NCBI RefSeq assembly: GCF_004210305.1
Contig: NZ_SCFB01000006.1
Span: 1-64,000 of the forward strand
DNA from: Candidatus Finniella inopinata
GTDB lineage: Bacteria; Pseudomonadota; Alphaproteobacteria; Paracaedibacterales; CAIULA01
Direction of reading: 5' to 3'
DNA: 64,000 nucleotides
The position numbers were made by a program, and so were the translations under genes. The notes beneath the pieces are model-generated. The model had not been told where the DNA came from. It ran no database searches and saw nothing but the letters and a program-made list of their open reading frames with translations. This document shows, piece by piece, positions 1 to 9,233 of this stretch. Position 1 is the stretch's first letter; every line of letters starts with the position of its first letter.

Positions 1-77
1 AATCACCATTCGAATTGAGCCGGAATTGCCGTTCGGTTTAGACCGGAATCACTATTCGATTTTCGCCGGAATACGCA
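1..77. repeat. 23-bp tandem repeats, probable end of an IS21-like element
   Basis: Units of 23 bp beginning CCGGAAT start at 20, 43 and 66, and an incomplete first unit occupies 1-19. The inner part reads like ATCACTATTCGATTT with substitutions between copies. Repeats of this kind next to a CCGGAATACGCA-like tip are typical of IS21-family ends, and IS21 elements end in CA, which would put the tip near 77. The transposase genes would lie left of the window, so the assignment is an inference. Confidence 0.45.
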
Positions 78-163
78 ATAGAACGAGGAGATTCGATCCC
101 CCCACCTAATGCCTGGTACTTTTATAGATTATTGGTGGATGGGTTTAATTACAGTTGTAAGCT

Positions 164-235
164 GTTTGACCTTAGGATCTTCTTGATGGCCTAAGGTCAA
201 ACCCTTATGAGCCTTGCTCAGATTAACTTTTTTTT
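164..235 (+). terminator. Two hairpins followed by a T-run
   Basis: A perfect 13-bp inverted repeat (164-176 with 190-202, core GTTTGACCTTAGG) is followed by a short hairpin with stem TGAGC/GCTCA (208-212 with 216-220) and then eight T at 228-235. This looks like an intrinsic terminator for transcription entering from the left and insulates the gene starting at 308. The large inverted repeat could also be an operator; nothing in the sequence decides this. Confidence 0.55.
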
Positions 236-307
236 AAAGAAAATGCCCTATTCTGTTTATATTGCCTCCTCTGTCTTAGAGGGGAAATTATAATGAGGAG
301 ATAGGGC

Positions 308-2812
308 GTGAGACTGCGGAAAATAAGTATCGTGATGTCAACTCTCTGCTTTTGTGGCACAGGGTTGGTCGAAATTCTAAAAAGTGATGCTTGTTTTGCG
401 TCGGAGAGTAGAAGTGCGCCCCACCACCCGTCAGCCCCTCCCTTACCGCATGCCGAGAAAAAGGAGCTGACAGCTGAACCAACCTTCTTTGAAATCAATC
501 AACAGCTAAGCAAGTTCATTGCTGCTTTTCGCGGGGGGTTTTACGATTTTTTAAGAAGCCGGACGGCGCAGGCGGTTAACCATCATAACAAGGTGGCTAA
601 GTGGTTCGAGGATAATAGAGAAGATCTGGCTGGTGTAGGCAAAACGATCGTCAAAGGAGCAATTTCAGGTGGGATCAAATCAATACCTGTTGTTGGCGAC
701 TTCTTGAATGCTCCGATCAGCCTTGCTGTGAGTTACGCAGGCGATGCAGCTGTTAAGAAGGCGGCTAAAACAGAACGTTCTATCGTGGAATGCCTCATGG
801 ATATTTTGCCAGAAACTGTGGAAGACAGTGACAAGGAAAACTGTCAAAGATATTTTAATGACTTGGCAGACTTGTTCGCATGCATTGGGACAGATTATGA
901 GTCAGGCATGAAACGTGTACCCTATGATCCAAAGGCTTTAGAAGAAATTGCCACGTTTTTCGAATCTATCTCAAAAAATCCGTCGTTTGCCCTTAATGTC
1001 CCGGAAGATCTCGGTATTCCCGCTGCCGCCCCTGCAGTATCTGATGTCCAACAGGTCTTTCTAAGTCTTTCAGCGTTTCTTCGGACCATGATTGAAACGT
1101 TGGAACCCCTTCAGGACGAACTGGAAAAAGAGATAGAACCTGGAAAAATACTTGTCTCGCAAAACGAAGACGAAAAAAAACTTCTGGGCAACTGTCGTGA
1201 GGTCTTCGATAACCTTTTGATATCTGTTAAATCAGACGGTCTAACTGATTTACCGAAGAAACATCCAGCACGGTTTCTGCTTGGGGGCTTTTTTAAGGAT
1301 AAATTGGTCTTTAAGTCCTTTTTGACGCATGCCATAGATTCAATGAAGGTGGACCTGAAGCTCAGTGACGAGGACCAGGAGATCCTTTCGGATGGGGCGG
1401 AAAGTATCGATAAAATTTTGACTCTTCTGCTTCGGAATGATGCCGATCTACCAGAGGTGATCGGGCCGCAACATCGGTACGCAATGGCGATCCTGGCGAT
1501 GTTCATCAATCCCTTAGAAAAACTCTCAGGACCGCACGAGTCGGTTGTTAAGGCATCAAAAAACGTTGTTGAAGCCATCAACGCTTATCGCGAATGGGTT
1601 GTTGCCCAGAAAGCGTCTATTGTCGAGAAGGATGACGAGGATGAGGATGAAGATGAAGAGAGCAAGATCATTGAGGATCTGGAGAAAGTTTCCGATGCGA
1701 TGATTGATCATGTGTCCACGACGGTCTCTGCAGGTTTGGACATTGCAAAAGATGCATTCATTGATAAGGAAAAAGTGGAATCAATTGCGGAGTTTTTAAA
1801 AGAGAAAGAAATAGGAAAGATTGAGACGACCTTCAAAGGAGCTGGTATCGCTTCTGAAACCGCGTTTGCGATATTTGGAACCGTGGTAGGCCAATTGGTG
1901 AAAAACATCGGAAAGAAACAGTCGAAATGGATCCAATTTAAAGTCATTCCAGAGGTATCCGAGAAGCCAGATAGTCAAATCCGATTGCTGGAAGTGTTTG
2001 AAAATGAAAAGCTCGCTTCGATCACAAACCTGCCATTGCCATCAACAAACGCGGATCTAGAACTGGCTGTCCGAGACGATATACAGAGTTTGCGCGAGCT
2101 TTTCCGGTTGTGTTTCCACACGGCCGGCCTTGAGACTCAGAGCAAAGAAAGAAAAGTTCTGAATGTTGCCGTCAAGATCATTGTGAACAGCGGCGTTGCA
2201 GCAGGGGGCGCAGCGCTTTCTGGTGCAAGTATGGGGGCTGGAACGCCTTTTGCCCTCGCAGCAGTGGCCGCGGCAAGTACGATTTTCACAGATTTGACTG
2301 AGTCTTATCTGCTTAATCCAGAAAGGCACAGCTTGGAAGACATCGTTCAACGAGTAGCAAAACGTCAACTAGAGAAAAGCAACCAGGAAATGAATATTGA
2401 TGAAAACATGGACAAACAGGATAAGCTTACCTCCCAAATTCATTTCCTTGAGGAGAAAGAACGGACGGAACCTTTGCCGGGCAAGAGTAGGGAGAAGAAA
2501 TTAAAAGAACTGCAGACAGAGCTACAAGAGTTGCAAGGGCAACTTAAGAAAAGCTTGAAAAAAAATGACGCCGCAAATCTTAATATGGAGTCACCAAATC
2601 ACGTGGTTCTTAACCCAAAATTACTGACAGAGTTGCTGCGGTTTAAAAATGATCGTTTTTATCAGCGCGTTAAGACAAAGACGCTGACTCTAGAACATGT
2701 GTATGCTGGGCGTAGGTTGGGGTCCTTGTTCAACTATAATGATACGGTTGTTGAATACATCAACAAACTTTTAAAGAATGCGCAGGCTTTGGTTAAAGAA
2801 GAGACGGAATAG
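308..2812 (+). CDS. Large secreted protein of unknown function
   Basis: 834 residues starting at GTG, with a GAGGAG Shine-Dalgarno at 295-300. The N-terminus has a basic start, a hydrophobic stretch and a Ser/Ala-rich cleavage region, so export by Sec is likely. I do not recognise the family. Visible elements are a mostly helical body, an acidic Asp/Glu run near residues 441-451, an Ala/Gly-rich hydrophobic stretch near 625-660 that could insert in a membrane, and a charged segment near 700-755 likely to form a coiled coil. The gene stands alone, after a terminator-like hairpin, and converges with the next gene, which is on the minus strand 30 bp away. Its size, signal peptide and absence of enzyme motifs fit a secreted host-interaction protein, but that is inference. 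Confidence 0.8.
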   Translation: MRLRKISIVMSTLCFCGTGLVEILKSDACFASESRSAPHHPSAPPLPHAEKKELTAEPTFFEINQQLSKFIAAFRGGFYDFLRSRTAQAVNHHNKVAKWFEDNREDLAGVGKTIVKGAISGGIKSIPVVGDFLNAPISLAVSYAGDAAVKKAAKTERSIVECLMDILPETVEDSDKENCQRYFNDLADLFACIGTDYESGMKRVPYDPKALEEIATFFESISKNPSFALNVPEDLGIPAAAPAVSDVQQVFLSLSAFLRTMIETLEPLQDELEKEIEPGKILVSQNEDEKKLLGNCREVFDNLLISVKSDGLTDLPKKHPARFLLGGFFKDKLVFKSFLTHAIDSMKVDLKLSDEDQEILSDGAESIDKILTLLLRNDADLPEVIGPQHRYAMAILAMFINPLEKLSGPHESVVKASKNVVEAINAYREWVVAQKASIVEKDDEDEDEDEESKIIEDLEKVSDAMIDHVSTTVSAGLDIAKDAFIDKEKVESIAEFLKEKEIGKIETTFKGAGIASETAFAIFGTVVGQLVKNIGKKQSKWIQFKVIPEVSEKPDSQIRLLEVFENEKLASITNLPLPSTNADLELAVRDDIQSLRELFRLCFHTAGLETQSKERKVLNVAVKIIVNSGVAAGGAALSGASMGAGTPFALAAVAAASTIFTDLTESYLLNPERHSLEDIVQRVAKRQLEKSNQEMNIDENMDKQDKLTSQIHFLEEKERTEPLPGKSREKKLKELQTELQELQGQLKKSLKKNDAANLNMESPNHVVLNPKLLTELLRFKNDRFYQRVKTKTLTLEHVYAGRRLGSLFNYNDTVVEYINKLLKNAQALVKEETE

Positions 2813-2842
2813 TGAAGAGCCCCGCCTACTCGATTCTCAAAA

Positions 2843-4486
2843 TTAAGCCATGGCCCTGGTGATAGCGTTCATAGAAAAATCCAGCCACAGAGGATATCCT
2901 TCCCCTCCGTGTGGTTCGTAAGTTCCACACGTGATAATTTTCCCATTATTTACATGGGGGATCTCAATCCGACGATGAGACCCTCCCTTCTTACCAAATG
3001 GGAAAACGTCTCCACCCATCCTTCGAACAAGGGTTAGCATTTCTTCATATCTGATATTCTGTTTTGTGTGGTTGTCCTCAGCAACAGCCTTAAATAAATT
3101 GACCTCTTTTGTCAATTTCTCAAGATCTGCACCTGATTTTGGCTCCCTCTTTTTTCCATAGATATGTTGTTCTGTGGCTTGGTCATATCTTCGCTTTTCT
3201 TTATCAATCATTTCTCTTCCAAAGGAGGAGGCAGAAGAGCTTGGAGTTGATGAAGAGCTAGAAGACGAAGAAGAATTGACAGGAAAAGAGGATTGCATAT
3301 CTGTTTGCGTCAAAGAATGATCGCTGAAGCCTGCATGATTGGCCCTAGTCGCTGGAGCGGCGGCGGCTGACCCAGATACCGTATTACTATCTTTCTTTTT
3401 TTTACTGATTTTTAACGTGCGCTTCTCAAGCATACCTATTAAATTTTCGGCAGTTGTAAGGCATTTTTCAAACTCTTTGAGATTTTTTATAAGTTGCTGT
3501 CTTTTATCCCCCATTGATTCTTGGGTTACTTTTTCTTTTGTTGTACGGAGCTCTTTATCTATTAATATCAGATTATCATATGCGAGTTGCGCATTATTTA
3601 AATTTTCATTTATGCTATTTATATGTTCTTTAAGGCTTCTGTTTGCAGCTTCCACATCAACGGGGTTATTTGAGAGGGCATGCACGACAATCCGTTTTCC
3701 TTGAAGTTCATCTCTTCTAGCAAAAATTTTCTCTAAAATTTCACGTTCTATCTTGTAGGCCCCAATTATTGTTCCGTCTGCTGTAGCCACTTCTCTATAA
3801 TATTTCGCATGTACGTCGATAGTCACCTTATCAACAAAAGAAGCCAATGCGTGTAAGATCCCCTCTAAATATAAAAGCTCTCCCGCTATTTTTTGATTAC
3901 TTATACATTCAAGTTTAGTATGTATACTCACTTTTTTAGATTTCTTATGAAAATCTATAAATTTTTTTTGAGCGTTTTCTTCTGTTAAATACTTTCCATA
4001 AAGACCCATATATAATTCATCCAGAACCTCTACGATCTTAAAAGACGTTATTGATCGGCCGCTTTCAACCAGAGATGTGTAAACCTTAATTTGCCGCATA
4101 AATTGATCATGAGTTACGTCGTAAATCTTTAGGTCGGCCTCGATACTGCTAACCGCACTATCTAAGGGGTTGTTTCCTTTAGGTAAACCTCCCACGACTC
4201 CACGGTAAACTTCAAGCCTGGCTTCAACACTTAGATCTTTTCGTTTCATAAAAGCAAGAAGGGTTCCATTGTAACCCATTCGATCAGCTACAATCTCTTC
4301 GATCTTTTCAATAGCCGTCTTCCATTCTTCAAGACTTTTCCCATTAGGAAGAGTAGGCGTTGACGACGTCAGGAAACTACTGGAACGACTTGCTGCTAAA
4401 TCACGATCATCTTCAGGCGCAGCAGAGGCATGCCCCGCCCTTAAAAGCAGCCCCAACACTAAAAGTAATTTAAGTATATTTTTCAC
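2843..4486 (-). CDS. Secreted protein with poly-Ser linker and HicA-like C-terminal domain
   Basis: 547 residues from a GTG start. Residues 1-23 form a clear signal peptide ending in AxA. The mature protein begins with a Ser-rich stretch, then a long charged helical region with coiled-coil character, then a nearly pure Ser tract near residues 400-425. The last 64 residues carry a GGSH motif (His about 504), a short strand, and then PHGGEGYPLW. That order (helix, G-S-H, strand, Pro-His-Gly, helix) resembles the double-stranded-RNA-binding-like fold of HicA mRNA interferases. The same tail pattern ends the protein encoded at 60984-62503. HicA toxins are normally tiny cytoplasmic proteins, so a secreted long form is unusual. 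RNase function is not shown; the resemblance is by eye and remote. Confidence 0.75.
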   Translation of the reverse strand: MKNILKLLLVLGLLLRAGHASAAPEDDRDLAASRSSSFLTSSTPTLPNGKSLEEWKTAIEKIEEIVADRMGYNGTLLAFMKRKDLSVEARLEVYRGVVGGLPKGNNPLDSAVSSIEADLKIYDVTHDQFMRQIKVYTSLVESGRSITSFKIVEVLDELYMGLYGKYLTEENAQKKFIDFHKKSKKVSIHTKLECISNQKIAGELLYLEGILHALASFVDKVTIDVHAKYYREVATADGTIIGAYKIEREILEKIFARRDELQGKRIVVHALSNNPVDVEAANRSLKEHINSINENLNNAQLAYDNLILIDKELRTTKEKVTQESMGDKRQQLIKNLKEFEKCLTTAENLIGMLEKRTLKISKKKKDSNTVSGSAAAAPATRANHAGFSDHSLTQTDMQSSFPVNSSSSSSSSSTPSSSASSFGREMIDKEKRRYDQATEQHIYGKKREPKSGADLEKLTKEVNLFKAVAEDNHTKQNIRYEEMLTLVRRMGGDVFPFGKKGGSHRRIEIPHVNNGKIITCGTYEPHGGEGYPLWLDFSMNAITRAMA

Positions 4487-4651
4487 TGTTCGACCATAAA
4501 AATGGTTAATTAGCTTTCCCGTAAGTAGTATACATAGACAACCTTTTCAATGAGTTTTTCTGTGTATTTCTCTTCAATATGCTAACGGTGTTTCTGCGCA
4601 GGAAAAGCGGGTATAAGCAGGTCTTTCAATCGCAGATGGCACTTAGGAATA

Positions 4652-5905
4652 TTAAAACCGCAAACCCTCAACGGGATCAAGGCGCGCTGCGCGCCATGCG
4701 GGGTAGACCGTGGCCAGGAATGACAGTATCAGAGCCATCAGGACGATATAAATGACCTCCGTCGGGTCAACCCTGGCTGGCAGTTGCGATAGGAAATAAA
4801 TCTCGGCACTGAACAGCTCGGTCCCGATAAGGCCTTGCAGAACCTGCCTAATTCTCTCGATATTAAGCGCGAACCCTAATCCCAAAACGACCCCCACCAG
4901 CGTGCCAACAGTCCCGATTGTTGAGCCGGTTAACAAAAAAATCCGCATCAAGGACCCCCGGCTGGCGCCCATGGTTCTTAAGATGGCAATATCACGGGTT
5001 TTGTCTTTGACCAACATGATCAGGCTGGAAATAATATTAAAGGCCGCAATCACAATAATAAGTGTCAGAATCAGGAACATCACGTTCCGTTCAACCTGCA
5101 CCGCGTGAAAAATTTGCGCATCACTGTGTTGCCAGTCAACAGCTTGCAAAAGACCAGGCCAAGTTTTCTCCAATACCTGGTTTAAAGTTTCGGCCAGATA
5201 GGGGGCTGTTTCCGGGTGAGAAATAAAAATCTCAATATGGCTAACCTGGCCGGTCAGTTTGAACAGACTCTGGGCTAGTTCCAGGGGCATAAATAAGATG
5301 TTTTTGTCATAATCATGCATGCCCACCTCAAAGATCCCTTGCACCTGAAATGATTTTTGTTTTGGCAGCGTACCAAAAGCCGTTGCCGTTCCCTCTGGCA
5401 CCATGATCAACAGTCGATCGCCCACCTTAAGGTGCAGTTGTTCTGCAAGGCGCGCGCCTACCAGAATTTTATCCCCCTCAAACCCAGCCAGGGTTCCATA
5501 TTTGATATTCGTCGAGACAAGAGTTTTTTGATAAAGGTCATCTTGCGTCAAACCCTGAATTGCTATGCCCCGGGCTTGTGAGTGAAACATGACGATCGCT
5601 TGGCGGTCTATCAAGGGATAAACGCTTTTCACCCCCGGAATTTGCAGAATCATCTGCGTGGCTTCTTGATAATTTGTGATGGGCTTATCGATCCCTTGCA
5701 CCAACAAATGCCCCCGCATGCCGGTGATTCGATCAAACAATTCTTGGCGAAATCCATTCATGACGGACATCACGATGATGAGGGTGGCAACGCCCAAAGC
5801 AATGCCAACAAATGAAAAGCCAGCGATGACAGAGACAAACCCCTCTTGCCGGGCAGAGCGTAAATATCGGTAAGCGATTGACCTTTCAAAGAGGGAGAAG
5901 ATCAT
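4652..5905 (-). CDS. lolC: Lipoprotein-releasing ABC transporter permease LolC/LolE
   Basis: 417 residues. This inner-membrane permease works with LolD ATPase to extract mature lipoproteins from the inner membrane and hand them to LolA. The N-terminus (FERSIAYRYLR, then a membrane helix with GIALGVATLIIVMSVMNGFR) is characteristic of LolC/E. A periplasmic domain spans about residues 50-265, followed by three more membrane helices and the C-terminal PAWRAARLDPVEGLRF of the FtsX/MacB permease fold. In most alphaproteobacteria proS, lolC and lolD are consecutive. Here an exported SDR gene separates proS from lolC, and no lolD follows: the next gene downstream is a secreted protein after a 165-bp gap. 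LolD must be encoded elsewhere. Confidence 0.93.
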   Translation of the reverse strand: MIFSLFERSIAYRYLRSARQEGFVSVIAGFSFVGIALGVATLIIVMSVMNGFRQELFDRITGMRGHLLVQGIDKPITNYQEATQMILQIPGVKSVYPLIDRQAIVMFHSQARGIAIQGLTQDDLYQKTLVSTNIKYGTLAGFEGDKILVGARLAEQLHLKVGDRLLIMVPEGTATAFGTLPKQKSFQVQGIFEVGMHDYDKNILFMPLELAQSLFKLTGQVSHIEIFISHPETAPYLAETLNQVLEKTWPGLLQAVDWQHSDAQIFHAVQVERNVMFLILTLIIVIAAFNIISSLIMLVKDKTRDIAILRTMGASRGSLMRIFLLTGSTIGTVGTLVGVVLGLGFALNIERIRQVLQGLIGTELFSAEIYFLSQLPARVDPTEVIYIVLMALILSFLATVYPAWRAARLDPVEGLRF

Positions 5906-5995
5906 AATCTTAAAAATTCCTTGTTAAGGTGGCAAAACGCTTTGTCACCATAGACGAATTTTCATCGGGTTGGAAGCTGGTGATGAGGCAAAAAC

Positions 5996-6820
5996 CTAAT
6001 AAGCATTTGATTCGCCGCCATCCAGCACAATGTTTGTCCCATTTAAATGGTCAGATTTAGTCGACAACAAAAACGACACTAAATTTCCCACATCGTCTGG
6101 TTTTCCATAAGATTTTAGGGGTATGGCCGCTGTATCTTTGGCAAGTTGTTCTTCAAAGGTAACTTTGTTGGACGCAGCCTTTGCTGTTATCCTTTCTATA
6201 TGATGGTTCGTCAGTATCACACCTGGTGAAATGGCATTAACGCGAATCTTCCTTTCTCCAAAAAAGTGCATAAGGTTTTTAATTTCCCCTGTCCACGCCA
6301 GACGTATGACGTTGGTGTTGGGATAACTTGGCAGGTAATTCTTGGAAGAGTTCCCCGAAATAATAACAATGCTGCCATTATTTTGAAGATGAGGCTGAAA
6401 CGATCTAACGACTTCAAGTGGGGCGATGAAGGTTTCTTCAAAAACTTTCGCCCATTTGCCTTTATCTGGAATGCCCTCTCTACTTAGCAAAGGTCGTGGA
6501 CCAATAAGGACGATACCCTTAAGTGAATTTTGTGAGACTATCTTTGCGGCATCTTCAATAGTCTTGGTGTCTGAGAAGTCGATGTGTATGCTTTGCACCT
6601 GAATTTCTTTATATTTTGAATTCAAGGATTTTTTCAGGGCCTCTATTTTTTCAGGATTTCTTCCTGCAATGACTAAATTATTCCCTTTAAACGCAAGCTG
6701 TTCACAGATCGCTTGGCCAAGTTCCCCCGTGGCAGCGGTAACCATAATTGTATTTTTTGTACCAGCGACTGAGGCATATATTGGCAAAAATAGTAAAAAA
6801 ACTATTACCTTAATTTTCAT
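5996..6820 (-). CDS. SDR-family protein with a signal peptide and altered active site
   Basis: 274 residues. After a hydrophobic N-terminal signal (residues 1-20, ending SVAG) comes a complete short-chain dehydrogenase/reductase fold: nucleotide-binding loop TAATGELG (28-35), a conserved Asn-Ala-Ile-Ser-Pro-Gly near 195-200, and the C-terminal NGTNIVLDGG typical of the family. The catalytic Tyr-x-x-x-Lys is changed: Tyr166 is followed at +4 by Asn170, so the usual Lys is missing. SDRs are normally cytoplasmic because they need NAD(P), so an exported copy without the Lys may have a binding or host-directed role, or may be decaying. It sits 5 bp downstream of proS and is probably cotranscribed with it. 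Confidence 0.85.
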   Translation of the reverse strand: MKIKVIVFLLFLPIYASVAGTKNTIMVTAATGELGQAICEQLAFKGNNLVIAGRNPEKIEALKKSLNSKYKEIQVQSIHIDFSDTKTIEDAAKIVSQNSLKGIVLIGPRPLLSREGIPDKGKWAKVFEETFIAPLEVVRSFQPHLQNNGSIVIISGNSSKNYLPSYPNTNVIRLAWTGEIKNLMHFFGERKIRVNAISPGVILTNHHIERITAKAASNKVTFEEQLAKDTAAIPLKSYGKPDDVGNLVSFLLSTKSDHLNGTNIVLDGGESNAY

Positions 6821-6825
6821 CCCAG

Positions 6826-8121
6826 TTAAACGTCTATATGCTTCTGCAAATAAGTCAAACAGGCCTCAATGGATAAATCTTGGCGTTCACCGGTTCTGCG
6901 GTTTTTCAGCTCCACCGTATTATGCTCAATGGTTTTATTGCCAACCACAATTTGCCATGGCAGGCCGATCAAATCCATATCGGCGAACTTAACGCCTATT
7001 CGTTCTGACCGGTCATCATACAAAACGTCAAAGCCGCGCGTGGCAAGCTGTTGATACAAGGCTGTGGCTGCTGCTTCTACCTGCGCATCATCCGCTTTGG
7101 CGCTGATCAGTCCCACGTGAAACGGCGTTACGGAATCGGGCCAGATAATGCCGTTGTCATCGTGGCTGGCCTCAATGATGGCGCCAACTAAACGAGAAAC
7201 ACCAATACCATAAGACCCCATTTCGGGAATAATCAGTTCGCCTTTCGGCCCCTGAACCGTCAAATTCATGGCCTTGGAATATTTGGTGCCGAAATAAAAG
7301 ATGTGGCCAACTTCAATGCCGCGGGCTGTCTTTAGACGTTCCTGAGGAATGGGGCATTGGAAGGGGTCATGCTTTTCATCAGCCGCTGCATACATATTTC
7401 GCAAACGTTCTAACGTCATATCCTGATCGCTTAACTGATCATAGTCTTCGTCATAATAAATGGTGCTTTCACCGGTGGGAGCCACAATTTGAAATTCATG
7501 GCTTAGGTTACCGCCAATGGCGCCCGAGTCCGCCTGGACCGGAATGGCCGTCAAGCCTAAGCGGCGGAATGTTGTTAAATAACTTTGGAATATTTTCTCG
7601 TAAGAAGCCTTCGCCCCCTCATAATCAATGTCAAAGGAATAGCCATCTTTCATGAAGAATTCGCGCCCACGCATGACGCCAAAACGGGGCCTGATTTCAT
7701 CACGAAATTTCCAACCAATTTGGTACAGAATTTGGGGCAGGGCCCGATAGCTTTTAACGTATTGGCGAACGATATCGGTGATCACCTCTTCATTTGTCGG
7801 GCTATACAGCATCTCGCGATCATGGCGATCTTTAAAACGCAGCATCTCTTTGCCATACGCCTCGTAACGGCCGCTTTCTTGCCACAGGCTGGCCGGCTGC
7901 AAAGTTGGCATCAAGACGCGGTGGCATCCAATTCGGTTTTGTTCCTCAGCAACAATGTTTTCTATTTTTTGTAAAACTTTTAGCCCCAAAGGCAGCCAGG
8001 TGTAAATTCCAGATGTCGTTTGGTTAATCATGCCAGCCCTTAACATCAACCTGTGCGAGGCAATTTGGGCCTCTGAAGGGGTTTCTTTCAAAGTTGGCAG
8101 AAAGTATTGGGATAAACGCAT
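6826..8121 (-). CDS. proS: Prolyl-tRNA synthetase (short alphaproteobacterial type)
   Basis: 431 residues. Class II aminoacyl-tRNA synthetase charging tRNA-Pro. Motif 2 is visible as [18 protein letters not shown], the TNEE substrate-binding motif near residue 108 and motif 3 as [10 protein letters not shown]. The C-terminal anticodon-binding domain begins near residue 335. At this length it lacks the INS editing domain found in the long bacterial enzyme, as is usual in Alphaproteobacteria. It lies just downstream of tRNA-Gln on the same strand and probably heads a unit with the SDR gene and lolC. Confidence 0.96.
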   Translation of the reverse strand: MRLSQYFLPTLKETPSEAQIASHRLMLRAGMINQTTSGIYTWLPLGLKVLQKIENIVAEEQNRIGCHRVLMPTLQPASLWQESGRYEAYGKEMLRFKDRHDREMLYSPTNEEVITDIVRQYVKSYRALPQILYQIGWKFRDEIRPRFGVMRGREFFMKDGYSFDIDYEGAKASYEKIFQSYLTTFRRLGLTAIPVQADSGAIGGNLSHEFQIVAPTGESTIYYDEDYDQLSDQDMTLERLRNMYAAADEKHDPFQCPIPQERLKTARGIEVGHIFYFGTKYSKAMNLTVQGPKGELIIPEMGSYGIGVSRLVGAIIEASHDDNGIIWPDSVTPFHVGLISAKADDAQVEAAATALYQQLATRGFDVLYDDRSERIGVKFADMDLIGLPWQIVVGNKTIEHNTVELKNRRTGERQDLSIEACLTYLQKHIDV

Positions 8122-8152
8122 AAAGGGATGACCTTCTGTTCAGAAGAGAAGA

Positions 8153-8226
8153 TGGCTGGGGCACTAGGATTCGAACCTAGGGTGGCGGTACCAAAAACCG
8201 CTGCCTTACCGCTTGGCTATGCCCCA
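8153..8226 (-). tRNA. tRNA-Gln (anticodon UUG)
   Basis: On the minus strand the acceptor arms are TGGGGCA and TGCCCCA, followed by a discriminator G and encoded CCA. The D-loop contains AGCGGTAAGGC, the anticodon loop is TTTTGGT flanked by a GCGGT/ACCGC stem, and the T-arm contains GGTTCGAATCC. The anticodon TTG and the U1-A72 pair mark glutamine. The cloverleaf folds fully. Confidence 0.96.
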
Positions 8227-8313
8227 TCGAAGTTCGTCCAGCTTAACAAAATGCTTAACTTTTGCAAGCGTAAAGATGCAACTGCAGACTTCACGTAAAT
8301 TACATAAGATTTT

Positions 8314-8915
8314 TTAGAAAAGGTTTTTGTATGGCATGAGAATTTCCTTGGTGTCTTTTTCAAATTTTGGGCCTTTGCCATTAGACCAATTTTGTGCTGC
8401 CACCTTAGCTTTTTTCACAGCTTCATAAAATTTCGTTAATTTATCCACTTCACTGGCAAGTTTTGCTTGCTCCTCAGCAGTCATAGAAATTAATTTTAGA
8501 TTCTGTTGCTCGTTGTTAAACTGGCTTTGTAAGCGATCTTTTTGAGTTTGTTGTTCTTTTAAAAGCTCTTGCTTTTCAAATAATTGCGGTCTGTATTCCT
8601 TATTTAAAAAATTCACCAATCCTTCCTGAGTCCCCGGATCACAGTATCCGAATGACTCCGATGCTGGTTTGCTCAAACCTAAATCTCTCCAGAGGATTTT
8701 TGTGTACTGAGCAAAAATTACATCTATTTCAACTTTGGTTAATTGTCTGTTCGTGTATAATATAGAGAGTGCAGATGCGTACACGGTACCGAGAAGAAGG
8801 TATGATTCCAACTGGTTGATCATATTGTGATTAAGTTTAATAATCTTGCCTTCCTGAAAATCCTTAGTATTTGGAACATAGATTAAGTCAGTTATAAAAA
8901 AAGCTAACTTTGCGG
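8314..8915 (-). pseudogene. 3' fragment of a secreted-protein gene split by an IS3-family element
   Basis: An open frame encodes at least 169 residues from an internal ATG at 8823, but the frame continues open upstream, with no stop, up to the left IS tip at 8916. It is therefore the C-terminal part of the gene whose N-terminal part lies at 10447-11578 on the other side of the element. The fragment contains a Gln/Glu/Lys-rich coiled coil (residues about 75-145 of the 169) and ends at a TAA just before 8314. No enzyme motif is seen. Joining the two flanks gives an ancestral protein of about 575 residues. Confidence 0.75.
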
Positions 8916-9233
8916 TGCACCCTTTGGACTGGACATAATTGAGGACTATTTAAGAGAGTTTCCGTCCCTGAGTTTTGATGATTGTTACCACGGGCATTTT
9001 TCTCCGTCCAGTACTTTTTTTCTTTTTTGACTCCCCTAATTTTCCCCTTCACTTTTCCAACAAATTCCCTTTATCAATCCACGGGACGATGCTATTTTTC
9101 TCCCACGGAACAGGCTGGAAAGCCGATGGCCGTGCATGGTTAAGGGAAGGGTTGCTTCGGTGACCCCCTTCCTTCAAGCTCACCTTTAAGCATGCTTTAA
9201 ATATTCCGGGGTGTGGGGCAGGGCCCCGCCATA

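Noticed and set aside
1111..1581. Long minus-strand reading frame inside the large secreted-protein gene
   Set aside because: It lies wholly antisense to a better-supported gene, has no binding site and has a composition expected of a shadow frame.
8975..9163. Small plus-strand frame in the IS3-family element end
   Set aside because: It lies between the IS tip and orfB on the opposite strand and has low-complexity Phe/Leu content; no start signal.
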